64,000 nt of DNA, from contig OZ257146.1 of NCBI GenBank assembly GCA_965279255.1, positions 310,001 to 374,000 of the forward strand, read 5' to 3'. Each line of letters begins with the position of its first letter. Positions within the stretch are counted from its first letter, which is position 1. Under the pieces are notes generated by a model. It was not told the DNA's origin and ran no database searches. It was given only the letters and a program-made list of their open reading frames with translations. Origin of the DNA: CAMFLJ01 sp965279255 (lineage in GTDB: Bacteria > Actinomycetota > Acidimicrobiia > Acidimicrobiales > Acidimicrobilacustridaceae). This document shows positions 36,251 through 45,100 of the stretch, in pieces. Made by a program: the position numbers and the translations under genes.

Positions 36251-38152
36251 ATGGGCACGTTCGACGAGGTCTACGACCGCAGCATGGCCGACCCGGAGGG
36301 TTTCTGGGGCGAGGCCGCCACCGCCATCCACTGGGACACCCCGCCGACCACGGTGCTCGACACGAGCAACCCGCCCTTCTACCGGTGGTTCCGTGGGGGC
36401 CGGCTCAACACCTGCTTCAACGCCCTCGACCGGTGGGTCGACGGAGGTGACGGCGTCGACGAGCTGCGCGGCGATCAGCCCGCCCTGATCCACGACAGCC
36501 CGGTCACGGGCACGGTGACGACCTACACCTACCGGGAGCTGCGCGACCTCGTCGCCCGGTTCGCCGGCGCCCTGGCGGCGTTGGGCGTGGGGAAGGGCGA
36601 CAGGGTCGTCGTCTACATGCCGATGGTGCCCGAGGCCGCCGTGGCCATGCTGGCCTGTGCCCGTCTCGGGGCCGTCCACTCCGTGGTCTTCGGCGGGTTC
36701 GCCCCCCACGAGCTGGCCATCCGCATCGACGACGCCCGGCCCAAGGTCGTGGTGTCGGCGAGCTGCGGCATCGAGGGCTCCAAGGTCATCGAGTACAAGC
36801 CCCTCCTCGACCGGGCCATCGACCTCGCCGGGTCGAGTGCCCCCGAGCACTGCGTCATCCTCCAACGCCCCCAGGTCGAGGCCACGTTGGTGGAGGGCCG
36901 CGACCTCGACTGGGCCGAGGCAGTGGCCGCCGCCGAGCCCCACCCGTGCGTCGAGGTCGAGGCCACCGACCCGCTCTACGTGCTCTACACGTCGGGCACC
37001 ACCGGCAAGCCCAAGGGCGTGGTGCGCGACAACGGCGGCCACGCGGTGGCCCTGCGCTGGAGCATGCCGAACATCTACGACGTGGCGCCCGGTGACGTCT
37101 TCTGGGCGGCCAGCGACGTCGGCTGGGTCGTGGGCCACAGCTACATCGTCTACGCCCCGCTGTTGTCGGGCTGCACGACCGTGCTCTACGAGGGCAAGCC
37201 GGTGGGCACCCCCGATCCGGGCGCGTTCTGGCGGGTGGCGGCCCAGCACGGCGTCTCCGTGCTGTTCACCGCCCCCACCGCGCTGCGGGCGATCAAGAAG
37301 GAAGACGCCGAGGGCGCCTTCCTCGCCGGCCACGACCTCTCGAAGCTGAAGGCGTTGTTCCTCGCCGGCGAGCGCACCGACCCGGACACCTACACGTGGG
37401 CCGTCGACCTGCTCGGCATCCCGGTGATCGACCACTGGTGGCAGACCGAGACCGGCTGGTCGGTCGCCGCCAACTGCCTCGGGATCGAGCACCTGCCGGT
37501 GAAGGCGGGCTCACCCACCCGGCCGGTTCCGGGCTACCGGGTCGAGATCCTCGACGAGATGGGGGCCGAGGTCGAGCCCGGTCGCGACGGCTCGATCGCG
37601 GTGAAGCTCCCGCTGCCACCCGGGTCGCTGCCCACGCTCTGGAACGACGACGCCCGCTACGTGTCGTCGTACCTGTCGACCTACGAGGGCTACTACCTCA
37701 CCGGCGACGGCGGCCGGGTCGACGACGACGGCTACCTGTTCGTGATGGGCCGCACCGATGACGTCATCAACGTCGCCGGGCACCGGCTCTCCACCGGGGC
37801 GATGGAGGAGATCATCTCCACCCATCCCGCCGTCGCCGAGTGCGCGGTGATCGGCGTGGCCGACGAGCTCAAGGGCCAGATGCCGCTGGGGTTGGTCGTG
37901 CTCAAGAACGGCGTCGACATCGAGCCGGCGGCGCTCGAGGCCGAGCTGGTGGCCATGGTGCGCGGCGAGATCGGCGCGGTGGCGTCGTTCAAGCGGGCCG
38001 TCGTGGTGTCCCGGCTGCCGAAGACCCGCTCGGGCAAGGTGCTGCGGGCCACGATGCGGGCCATCGCCGACGGCCGCGACTTCGCGGTGCCCTCCACCAT
38101 CGATGACCCCGCCGTGCTCGACGAGATCGGCGGCGCCCTCAGCGGCACGTGA
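36251..38152 (+). CDS. Acetyl/propionyl-CoA synthetase-family ligase (PrpE-like)
   Basis: 633 residues, ANL superfamily. The ATP motif is YTSGTTGKPKG, the ACS N-terminal domain begins WGEAATAIHWDTPP, DHWWQTETGW resembles propionate-CoA ligase, YLTGDGGRVDDDGYLFVMGRTDDVINVAGHRL is the hinge and A8 region, and the C-terminal acetylatable Lys lies in KTRSGKVLR. It activates a short-chain acid to the acyl-CoA via an acyl-AMP. Propionate is likely but acetate or another short acid is possible. The long palindrome at 38178-38230 follows directly. Confidence 0.9.
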   Translation: MGTFDEVYDRSMADPEGFWGEAATAIHWDTPPTTVLDTSNPPFYRWFRGGRLNTCFNALDRWVDGGDGVDELRGDQPALIHDSPVTGTVTTYTYRELRDLVARFAGALAALGVGKGDRVVVYMPMVPEAAVAMLACARLGAVHSVVFGGFAPHELAIRIDDARPKVVVSASCGIEGSKVIEYKPLLDRAIDLAGSSAPEHCVILQRPQVEATLVEGRDLDWAEAVAAAEPHPCVEVEATDPLYVLYTSGTTGKPKGVVRDNGGHAVALRWSMPNIYDVAPGDVFWAASDVGWVVGHSYIVYAPLLSGCTTVLYEGKPVGTPDPGAFWRVAAQHGVSVLFTAPTALRAIKKEDAEGAFLAGHDLSKLKALFLAGERTDPDTYTWAVDLLGIPVIDHWWQTETGWSVAANCLGIEHLPVKAGSPTRPVPGYRVEILDEMGAEVEPGRDGSIAVKLPLPPGSLPTLWNDDARYVSSYLSTYEGYYLTGDGGRVDDDGYLFVMGRTDDVINVAGHRLSTGAMEEIISTHPAVAECAVIGVADELKGQMPLGLVVLKNGVDIEPAALEAELVAMVRGEIGAVASFKRAVVVSRLPKTRSGKVLRATMRAIADGRDFAVPSTIDDPAVLDEIGGALSGT

Positions 38153-38177
38153 TCCCCGGCCGCAACCCGTCGGTCCT

Positions 38178-38230
38178 GCCTCAGTGGCTCACCTCGTCAG
38201 GCGATGCCTGACGACGTGAGCCACTGAGGC
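38178..38230. repeat. Palindromic element, copy 2 (between convergent genes)
   Basis: 25-base arms with one mismatch and a three-base loop (GAT). The core TGGCTCACCTCGTCAGGC (38185-38202) and GCCTGACGACGTGAGCCA (38206-38223) differs from copy 1 at 11688-11726 by only two bases. It lies between the converging acyl-CoA synthetase and OsmC genes and could end both transcripts. Confidence 0.8.
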
Positions 38231-38245
38231 GGAAGGTCTCTCGGG

Positions 38246-38671
38246 TCAGGCCAGGGAGGCCTCGAGGGTGATGGTGGTGCCGGTGAGGGCCTTGCTGACC
38301 GGGCAGCCGGCCTTGGCCTCGTCGGCCATGCGCAGGAAGTCGGCCTCGTCGATGCCGGGCACGGTGCCGACCACGGTGAGGTGGATGCCGGTGATGCCCT
38401 CGCCGGGCTGGAAGGTCACAGCGGCCGAGACGGTGAGCTTATCGGGGGCGTGGTCGGCCTTGGCCAGCGCGTTGGAGAACGCCATCGAGTAGCAGCTCGA
38501 GTGGGCGGCGGCGATGAGCTCCTCGGGGCTGGTGCGGCCGTTGGGCTCCTCGGAGCGGGAGGGCCACGTGACGTCGAACGTGCCGAGGCCGGACGACTCG
38601 AGCGTCACCTGCCCCGAGCCCTCGAGCAGGCTGCCGGACCAGTTCGTGGTGGCGTTGCGAGTGGTGGCCAT
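38246..38671 (-). CDS. OsmC-family peroxiredoxin
   Basis: 141 residues, ATG preceded by AGGAGG. The two redox cysteines are C60 (AAHSSCYSMAF, peroxidatic) and C123 (EAKAGCPVSKAL, resolving). OsmC enzymes reduce organic hydroperoxides in the cytoplasm. The subfamily motif TSPEELIAAAHSSC matches OsmC rather than Ohr. The gene stands alone, converging on the palindromic element. Confidence 0.94.
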   Translation of the reverse strand: MATTRNATTNWSGSLLEGSGQVTLESSGLGTFDVTWPSRSEEPNGRTSPEELIAAAHSSCYSMAFSNALAKADHAPDKLTVSAAVTFQPGEGITGIHLTVVGTVPGIDEADFLRMADEAKAGCPVSKALTGTTITLEASLA

Positions 38672-38760
38672 GGATGGTTCCTCCTGGAAGGCGGTGCGAC
38701 GGTTCGTCGTGAGCCCGGCGATCCTGGCACGGTCGTGGCGGTGGCGCTCGGCCCGCCCGA

Positions 38761-39273
38761 TCAGGAGAAGGGGCGGATGCCGGCGTCGGCGAGGGCGGCC
38801 CACGCGAACCCGACGAGCAGCACCGCCTGGGGCGTGAGCAGGCAGAGCCGGTAGGTGGCCGGTCGGGCCGGGTCGTCGCGCAGGGTCTGGACCACCCCGC
38901 GCTCGGCCGCCAGCAGCAGGGCGATGCCCTGGGCGGCCACGATGGCGGCCTGGGCGGTCACACCCCACCGCCAGCCCACGGACGCGATGGCCACGAGCCC
39001 GAGCCCGAAGGCGGCGAAGCCCTGGTCGAGGGTGGGCGGGGCCAGTGCCCGGGGCCCGGCCTCGTGCTCGGCCGTCTCCGAACCGTTCGCCGCCGGGCGG
39101 TGGCCGAGCAGCGCGGCCACGAGGGTGACCAGCCCGGTCACGCCGACGGCGATCAGGGCCACCGGGAGGATGGCGTCGACCGGTGACTGGGTGCCGAGCT
39201 GGTTGAAGCCCACCACGAAGCCGAACGCCATCACTGCGTCGGCGACCAGCACCGCCGCTGCGGCGGCCTTCAT
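38761..39273 (-). CDS. Membrane protein of unknown function, downstream of gatD
   Basis: 170 residues from the ATG at 39273, which overlaps the gatD stop (ATGA); an upstream in-frame start at 39297 lies inside gatD. Four hydrophobic segments: AAAAVLVADAVMAFGFVVGF, ILPVALIAVGVTGLVTLVAALLG, GFAAFGLGLVAIASVGWRW-AAIVAAQGIALLLAAERG, and LCLLTPQAVLLVGFAWAALAD. No known domain. The overlap with murT-gatD suggests co-expression with cell-wall amidation. Confidence 0.75.
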   Translation of the reverse strand: MKAAAAAVLVADAVMAFGFVVGFNQLGTQSPVDAILPVALIAVGVTGLVTLVAALLGHRPAANGSETAEHEAGPRALAPPTLDQGFAAFGLGLVAIASVGWRWGVTAQAAIVAAQGIALLLAAERGVVQTLRDDPARPATYRLCLLTPQAVLLVGFAWAALADAGIRPFS

Positions 39274-40073
39274 GAGCGCCGGAGCAGGTCTCGCCACGAG
39301 CGTCGCGGCGCCAGCTCGTGGGAGCGGGCCGCTCGGAGGCGCTCGGTGCGCAGGTCATCGACCTCGTGGTCGTCGAGCGGGGTCATGGCGTCGGCGCCGA
39401 CGACCCAGCCGAGCAACAGGTCGGCGAGGCGGGGGTTGCGGGCGAGCACGGGGCCGTGGAGGTAGGTGCCGACGACCCGGCCACAGACCACGCCCTCGCT
39501 GCCGTCACCGTTGCCCTCGCCGATCTCGACCGAGGCCAGGGTGGTGCTGTCGGGCCCCGGCACGGTGCGCCCGGCGTGGTTCTCGAAGCCGGTGAGCACG
39601 CCGAGGTCGATGGTGGCCCCGGTAGGGCCGCCGGGGTCGGGGACCGACGCTTCGGTGGTGAGCAGCTCGCCCACGGCCCGCGGACGGTCGACCCGGACGG
39701 TGTCGCAGTCGAGCAGGCCGAGCCCCGGTCGGTCGGCTCCGGTGGCGTCGGGGAAGCGGTGCCCGAGGACCTGCTGGCCGGCACACACGGCGAGCACCAC
39801 CGCGCCGCGGTCGACGGCGCGGTGCAGGGCCCGGCCTTCGGCGAGCTCGCGGGTGGCCTGGACCTGAGGGCCGTCCTCGCCGCCGCCGACGAGGTAGAGA
39901 TCGCACGAGTCGGGGGCGGGCTGGCCGGCGTCCACCGTGACGACCTCGACACCGATGCCGCGCCAGGCGAGCCGTTGGGCGAGCACGAGGGCGTTGCCGC
40001 CGTCGCCGTACGTGCCGAGCAGGTCGGGGAAGAGCACCCCGAGGCGCACGGCGGACTCGCGGGGCGCGCTCAT
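39270..40073 (-). CDS. gatD: Lipid II isoglutaminyl synthase, glutaminase subunit GatD
   Basis: 267 residues. Class I glutamine amidotransferase fold: LYLVGGGEDGPQ, nucleophile Cys in VLAVCAGQQVLGHRF and catalytic His in GTYLHGPVLARNP, with the GatD-typical LFPDLLGTYGDGGNA start. It supplies ammonia to MurT, which amidates the D-Glu of lipid II. ATG overlaps the murT stop and its own stop overlaps a membrane protein gene. Confidence 0.93.
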   Translation of the reverse strand: MSAPRESAVRLGVLFPDLLGTYGDGGNALVLAQRLAWRGIGVEVVTVDAGQPAPDSCDLYLVGGGEDGPQVQATRELAEGRALHRAVDRGAVVLAVCAGQQVLGHRFPDATGADRPGLGLLDCDTVRVDRPRAVGELLTTEASVPDPGGPTGATIDLGVLTGFENHAGRTVPGPDSTTLASVEIGEGNGDGSEGVVCGRVVGTYLHGPVLARNPRLADLLLGWVVGADAMTPLDDHEVDDLRTERLRAARSHELAPRRSWRDLLRRS

Positions 40074-41347
40074 CGGGGGCCTCCGACGAGGTCGAGGTAC
40101 TCCTGGAACGCGGTGTAGTTGGCGGCCACGTCGACGATCGCTCCCGGCTCGTGCCCTGGTGCGGCGACGGCCCGGCGGACGGCCTCGGTGACCTCTGCGA
40201 CGGTGACGTGCTCGACCCCGGCGTAGCGGAGGCGTACGGCGAGGTCGTGACGGCGCTCGCCCGTGGCCACCACGAGGCGCCCGGCCAGGCGCTCGTAGGC
40301 GACGTCCCAGAGCCACGACGGGTCGTGGCCGTCGGCGATGCGGGCGTTGATGGCCACGACCACCGGTGCCGGCGCCGGGGTGATGAGGTCCAGGGCCTCG
40401 TGCCAGCCGGCCGGGTTCTTGGCCAGCAGCAGGCGCACGGGCAGCCCGGCGAGGGAGGCCACGCGGTAGCGACCGGCGACCTCGCTCACCGCACCGGCGG
40501 CGGCGGCCGCGGCCGCGGGGTCGGCGCCCAGGGCGGTGGCGGCGGCCAGGGCGAAGGCCGCGTTGACCCGGTTCACCCGGCCGGGCAGGCCGAGGGCGAG
40601 GGGCACCCTGCCGCCCGGGAGCACCACGCCGTCGTCATCGATGGTGACGTCGGGAGTGGGGCGGGCGAGGTCGCAGCCGGTGCAGTGCCACGCCCCCGGC
40701 TCGAAGGCGATGCGGCCCGAGCAGTTCGGGCAGCCGGCCGCGTCGGAGTTCCAGTCCTGGCCGGTGGCGACCCAGATGACCTCGGGCGCGGCCGACGCGG
40801 CCCACGTGACCAGGGGATCGTCGGCGTTGGCCACGACCCGGGCCGGCGGGGTGGCCGTGAGGGCCCGGCGCCAGCGCTCGGCCAGCTTCCGCACCTCCTG
40901 GGTGCGATCGAGCTGGTCGCGGCTCAGGTTCAACAGCACGACCGTGTCGGCGCCGGTGGCGGCGAGCACGTCCTCGACCCACCGCTCGTCGGCCTCGAGC
41001 ACCGCGGTGGCCGCGGGGTCGGCCACGCCGAGGGCGGCGACGATGCCGGGGGTCATGTTGGCGCCGAGGGAGTTGGAGACCACCAGGCGGTCGGTGCCGA
41101 GAGCGGCGCCGATCAGGCGGGTGGTCGTGGTCTTCCCGTTGGTGGCGCTCACGATCACGACCTCGCGGCCGCGGGTGAGCTGGCGCAGCAGGTCGCCGTC
41201 GACGAGCAGGGCGGCACGGCCGCCGATCACGCTGCCCGAGCCGAAGTGCACGAGCTGTGACGCCCCGGCGACGGCCCGACCGGTGGCGACGGCGAGCCGG
41301 GCCCGGGTCGGCAGGCCGGTCGTGGGGGAGGGGTGAGCGGGTGACAC
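40070..41347 (-). CDS. murT: Lipid II isoglutaminyl synthase, Mur-ligase-like subunit MurT
   Basis: 425 residues from the GTG at 41347. Mur ligase central domain with ATP motif SATNGKTTTTRL, a four-cysteine zinc insertion (GCPNCSGR ... WHCTGCD) that is diagnostic of MurT, and the C-terminal DUF1727 domain (LAKNPAGWHEAL ... YTAFQEY). With GatD it converts D-Glu of lipid II to D-isoglutamine, needed for efficient cross-linking. A minus-strand TAGCAT (41358-41363) lies ten bases before the start. Divergent from an SGNH hydrolase gene 49 bases away. Confidence 0.93.
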   Translation of the reverse strand: MSPAHPSPTTGLPTRARLAVATGRAVAGASQLVHFGSGSVIGGRAALLVDGDLLRQLTRGREVVIVSATNGKTTTTRLIGAALGTDRLVVSNSLGANMTPGIVAALGVADPAATAVLEADERWVEDVLAATGADTVVLLNLSRDQLDRTQEVRKLAERWRRALTATPPARVVANADDPLVTWAASAAPEVIWVATGQDWNSDAAGCPNCSGRIAFEPGAWHCTGCDLARPTPDVTIDDDGVVLPGGRVPLALGLPGRVNRVNAAFALAAATALGADPAAAAAAAGAVSEVAGRYRVASLAGLPVRLLLAKNPAGWHEALDLITPAPAPVVVAINARIADGHDPSWLWDVAYERLAGRLVVATGERRHDLAVRLRYAGVEHVTVAEVTEAVRRAVAAPGHEPGAIVDVAANYTAFQEYLDLVGGPR

Positions 41348-41382
41348 GACGAGGCGGATGCTACCGGCGACCGGTGGCCCGG

Positions 41383-41388
41383 TAGGTT
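41383..41388 (+). promoter_or_regulatory. Leaderless-type -10 (TAGGTT) of the SGNH hydrolase gene
   Basis: TAGGTT ends eight bases before the GTG at 41397, within the 49-base divergent gap to murT. Confidence 0.45.
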
Positions 41389-41396
41389 GCCCCCCC

Positions 41397-42089
41397 GTGA
41401 CGGGAACAGCGAGCAGCGGTGTCGCCGACGGCGGGCCGAAGCGCATCTGGCTGGTGGCGGTGCTGTTCGGGCTGGTCTCGTCGGCGATCCTGGCCACGAT
41501 CGTGATCCTGGCGACGCGGTCGTCGACGACCGAGATCGACGCCCGCCCGACCGTTGCCATCGTCGGCGACTCCATCACCGAGCAGGGCGAGTCGGCGCTG
41601 AAGCAGGTGCTGGCGGACGACTGGCGGCTCAGCATCGACGGCCGGTCTGGCTTCACCGTCGCCGAGCAGCTCCCCGCGGCCCGCTCGCTCGGAGAGCAGG
41701 CGCCGACCCAGGTCGTCGTGAACCTCGGCACCAACGACGTGATGAAGGGCAACGACCTGACCGAGTCGGCTGCCGCCCTGGCGGAGGTCGTGGCCGCCTT
41801 CCCGGCGACGACGTGCATCCACCTCGTCACGATCAACGAGGGCATCGAGATGGCCGGCCGCAGCTACGCCGATCGATCGGCCGAGATGAACCGGTCGATC
41901 GCCGCGCTGGCGGCCGCCGATCCGAGGGTCGACGTGATCGACTGGTCGGCGGTGGTGGCCGCCTACGAGGCCGGTGACCAGGCCGACGGCCCGATCCTCA
42001 CCGACACCGTGCACCCCTCGCCCCGGGGCCAGCTCGCCCTCGCCCTGCACTACGCCGAGGCGCTCTCCGCCTGCCCTGCGGCCGGCTGA
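41397..42089 (+). CDS. Membrane-anchored SGNH/GDSL-family hydrolase
   Basis: 230 residues from the GTG at 41397, chosen for the TANNNT eight bases upstream. One N-terminal membrane anchor (LVAVLFGLVSSAILATIVILA) then an SGNH fold: block I GDSITEQG (Ser), block III LGTNDVM (Asn) and block V DTVHPSP (Asp-His). An extracytoplasmic esterase or acetylhydrolase acting on lipids or cell-wall glycan is likely. The divergence from murT/gatD hints at cell-wall work, which is inference. Confidence 0.87.
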   Translation: MTGTASSGVADGGPKRIWLVAVLFGLVSSAILATIVILATRSSTTEIDARPTVAIVGDSITEQGESALKQVLADDWRLSIDGRSGFTVAEQLPAARSLGEQAPTQVVVNLGTNDVMKGNDLTESAAALAEVVAAFPATTCIHLVTINEGIEMAGRSYADRSAEMNRSIAALAAADPRVDVIDWSAVVAAYEAGDQADGPILTDTVHPSPRGQLALALHYAEALSACPAAG

Positions 42090-42092
42090 CCA

Positions 42093-42128
42093 CTGCAGCG
42101 CCTGCAGCGCCTGCCCCGCCTGCCCCGC
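42093..42128. repeat. Four tandem 9-bp units between convergent genes
   Basis: CTGCAGCGC twice, then CTGCCCCGC twice, in exact tandem, in the 62-base gap between the SGNH hydrolase and GGDEF-EAL genes. Not a hairpin. Confidence 0.75.
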
Positions 42129-42151
42129 CTGAACGAACGAATCGCGCTGGT

Positions 42152-45100
42152 TCAGGTGGCGCCCGAGGCCGCCAGGCGGGCCGACTGCTCGGGGTGCACG
42201 CTCTCGTAGGGCATGGGCCGGGCGGCCAGGAAGCCCTGGAACTCGTCGCACCCCAGCTCGCGGAGGTGGGCGAGCTGCTCGAGGGTCTCGACCCCTTCGG
42301 CCAGCGCGGCGAGGCCGAGGCTGTGGGCCATGGCGATCACCGAGCGGACGATGATCGTGTCGTCGTGGCTGGCCCCGAGGCCGTTGATGAACGACCGGTC
42401 GATCTTGAGCACGTCGAGGGGGAGCCGCTCGAGCCACGACAGCGACGAGAAGCCGGTGCCGAAGTCGTCGATGGCGATGCCCACCCCGGCGGTGCGCAGC
42501 TCGTCGAGGCTGGTGGCGGCGACGTCGAGGTCGCGGACGAGGGCCCGCTCGGTTACCTCGATGCCGAGGTTGGCCGGCGGCAGGTCGGCGTCGCGCAGGG
42601 CGGCGAACACCAGCTCCGGGAGCACCGGGTCGGCCAGGATCCGGGCGGAGAGGTTGACCCACACGACGAACGAGGGGTTCCGCTCGCGGCACCGACGGGC
42701 GTGGCGGCAGCCCTCGTTGAGCACCCAGCGGTCGATCTCGACCTCGAGGCCGATCTCCTCGGCCACGGCGAGGAAGCGGTCGGGGGAGAGCAGCCCTTCG
42801 CCCGGGCGGTTCCAGCGGAGGAGGGCCTCGGCGCCGACGGGCTGGAGGTCGCCGACGGCGTACTGGGGCTGGAGGTAGAGGCAGAGCTCCTGGTGGGCGA
42901 TGGCGTGGCGGAGGCCGCCCTCCAGCTGGAGCCGCTCGATGGCGGCACCGTGGACGCTCTCGTCGAAGTGGTGCGCCCGGTTGCGGCCGTACTCCTTGGC
43001 CCGGTACATCGAGGCGTCGGCGTCACGCAGGAGCGTCTCGGGGGTGGAGCCGAGCTCGGCCCTGATGATGCCGATGCTGGCGGTCACGACCGGCTGAGCC
43101 CTCTCGAGCTCCACCGGCATGCTGATGGCCAGCAGGATGCGGTCGGCGAGGGCCTCGGCCTGCTCGACCGAGCCGATCCCCTCGCAGAGCACGACGAACT
43201 CGTCGCCGCCGAGGCGGGCGGCGGTGTCGCCGGCGCGCAGCTCGGCCTCGAGGCGACGGGCCACCACCACGAGGAGCTCGTCGCCGACGTGGTGGCCGAG
43301 GCTGTCGTTGATGACCTTGAAGCGGTCGAGGTCGATGAAGAGCACCAGCGGGTAGGCGCCGTTGCGCTGGGCCTTCCTCAGCGAGGTGCCGATGCGGTCG
43401 AGCAGCAGCGTGCGGTTGGCCAGCCCGGTCAGGGGGTCGTGGAGGGCCTGGTGGGTGAGCTGGGCCTCGAGCCGCTTGCGGTCCGAGACGTCGCGGGCGA
43501 TGACGGTGATGCCCCGGCCGTCGGGGAGCTCGAGGGAGCTGACCGTCAGCTCGAGGGGGAACCGGCGGCCGTCGCGCCGCAGCCCGTCGATCTCGATCTT
43601 GTCGCTCGGCTGCTGCTGGGCCCGGCTCTCGCCGAGGTACTCCCGGATCTCGTCGCGGTCGCTCTCCGGCACGAGGATCTCGGCCGGTCGGCCGACGACC
43701 TCGGCGGCCATCCAACCGGTGAGGATCTCCGCTGCCGGGTTGAAGGTGCGGATGTCGCCGCGATGGTCGATGGTGACGATGCCGTCGGCGGCGGCCTCGA
43801 CCACCGAGCGGTTGCGGGCCTCGCTCTCGGCGAGGGCCGAGGCGGTCCGGCGGCCGATCAGCGTCTGGGCGAAGACCTCGGCGGCGAGGCGCAGCAGATC
43901 GATGGTGTCGCTGCCCCAGGGCGGGCCGGCGTGGTGGCGGGTGAGTGCGATCGCCCCGAGCACGACGTCCTCGGCCACGAGCGGGAGCAGCACCAGGCTG
44001 TGCACGCCCCGCACCCGCATCAGGTCGGCGCCGGCGCTCCACTGCGGCGGGAGCTGGTCGATCGAGTCGATGACGACGGCGCCCCTGGCGCCCAGGCGCT
44101 CGAGGACCGACAGTGAGGCGAAGATGCTCTCGGTGGATCCGCGGTCGGCGACGATCGACGGGCTCCGCCAGGCGTGGGTCATGCGGACCTGGTCGTCGCG
44201 GCGCTCGAGCAGCACCGCGGTCTCCACGTCGCACTGGCGTCCGAGGTCGGCCAGGGCCTCGTCGAGGGTGCGGTCGACGTCGTCGGCGTCGATGTTCACG
44301 AACCGCTCGGCGATCTGGAGCACGACGTCCTGGAGGGCGAGGTGGGCGTTCATCCGCTCGTCGGCGAGGTGGGCCTCGGTGACGTCCTCGACGAGGCCGA
44401 GGAGGTACTCGACGTTGCCGTCCTCGTCGAGCGAGGCGTGATCGGTGCAGCGGGCGTAGACCTCGGTGCCGTCGGGCCGGCGGTAGCGCCGTTCGCTGAC
44501 GACCGACTCGAGCTCGCCCCGGGCCAGCTCGATCAGGCGGGGACGGTCCCGCTCGATGTCGTCGGGGTGCACGAAGTCCTCGAGCTGGGCGCCCACCAAC
44601 TCGTCGCGATCACGACCGAGGATGCGGCAGAAGCGATCGTTGACGTCGAGCGCCCGGCCGTCGGGGCTGCTGATCATCATGCCGATCAACGGCAGCGAGA
44701 AGTACTGGCGGAAGCGCTCGTCGGAGCGCCGGCCCTCGGTCACGAGCAGGCGCGTGCGCGAGCGCAGGAGCACGGCCATGCCGATGAGGTAGGCGGCGAT
44801 CGACGCCGGCGAGCCGATGGGGGCGTCCGACACGAGGTCGGCGATGCCGATGATGGCGGCGGGCACGAGGAGGGCGAGGCCCCCCACCGCCAGCTGGCGG
44901 GCGTCGAGCGGGGCTTCGACCCGACGGGGCTCGGTGCCGATGAGCCGCATCGACGGATGGCTGATGGCGGCGGCCCCGGCGATCAGGGCCAGACCGAGGA
45001 AAGGAGGCCAGGAGACCTTGCTGTCCGGCCAGGCGTGGCTGACGGTGAAGGCCACGCTGCCGGCCAGCTCGAAGCCGATGCTGGCCCCGACCCAGAGGGT

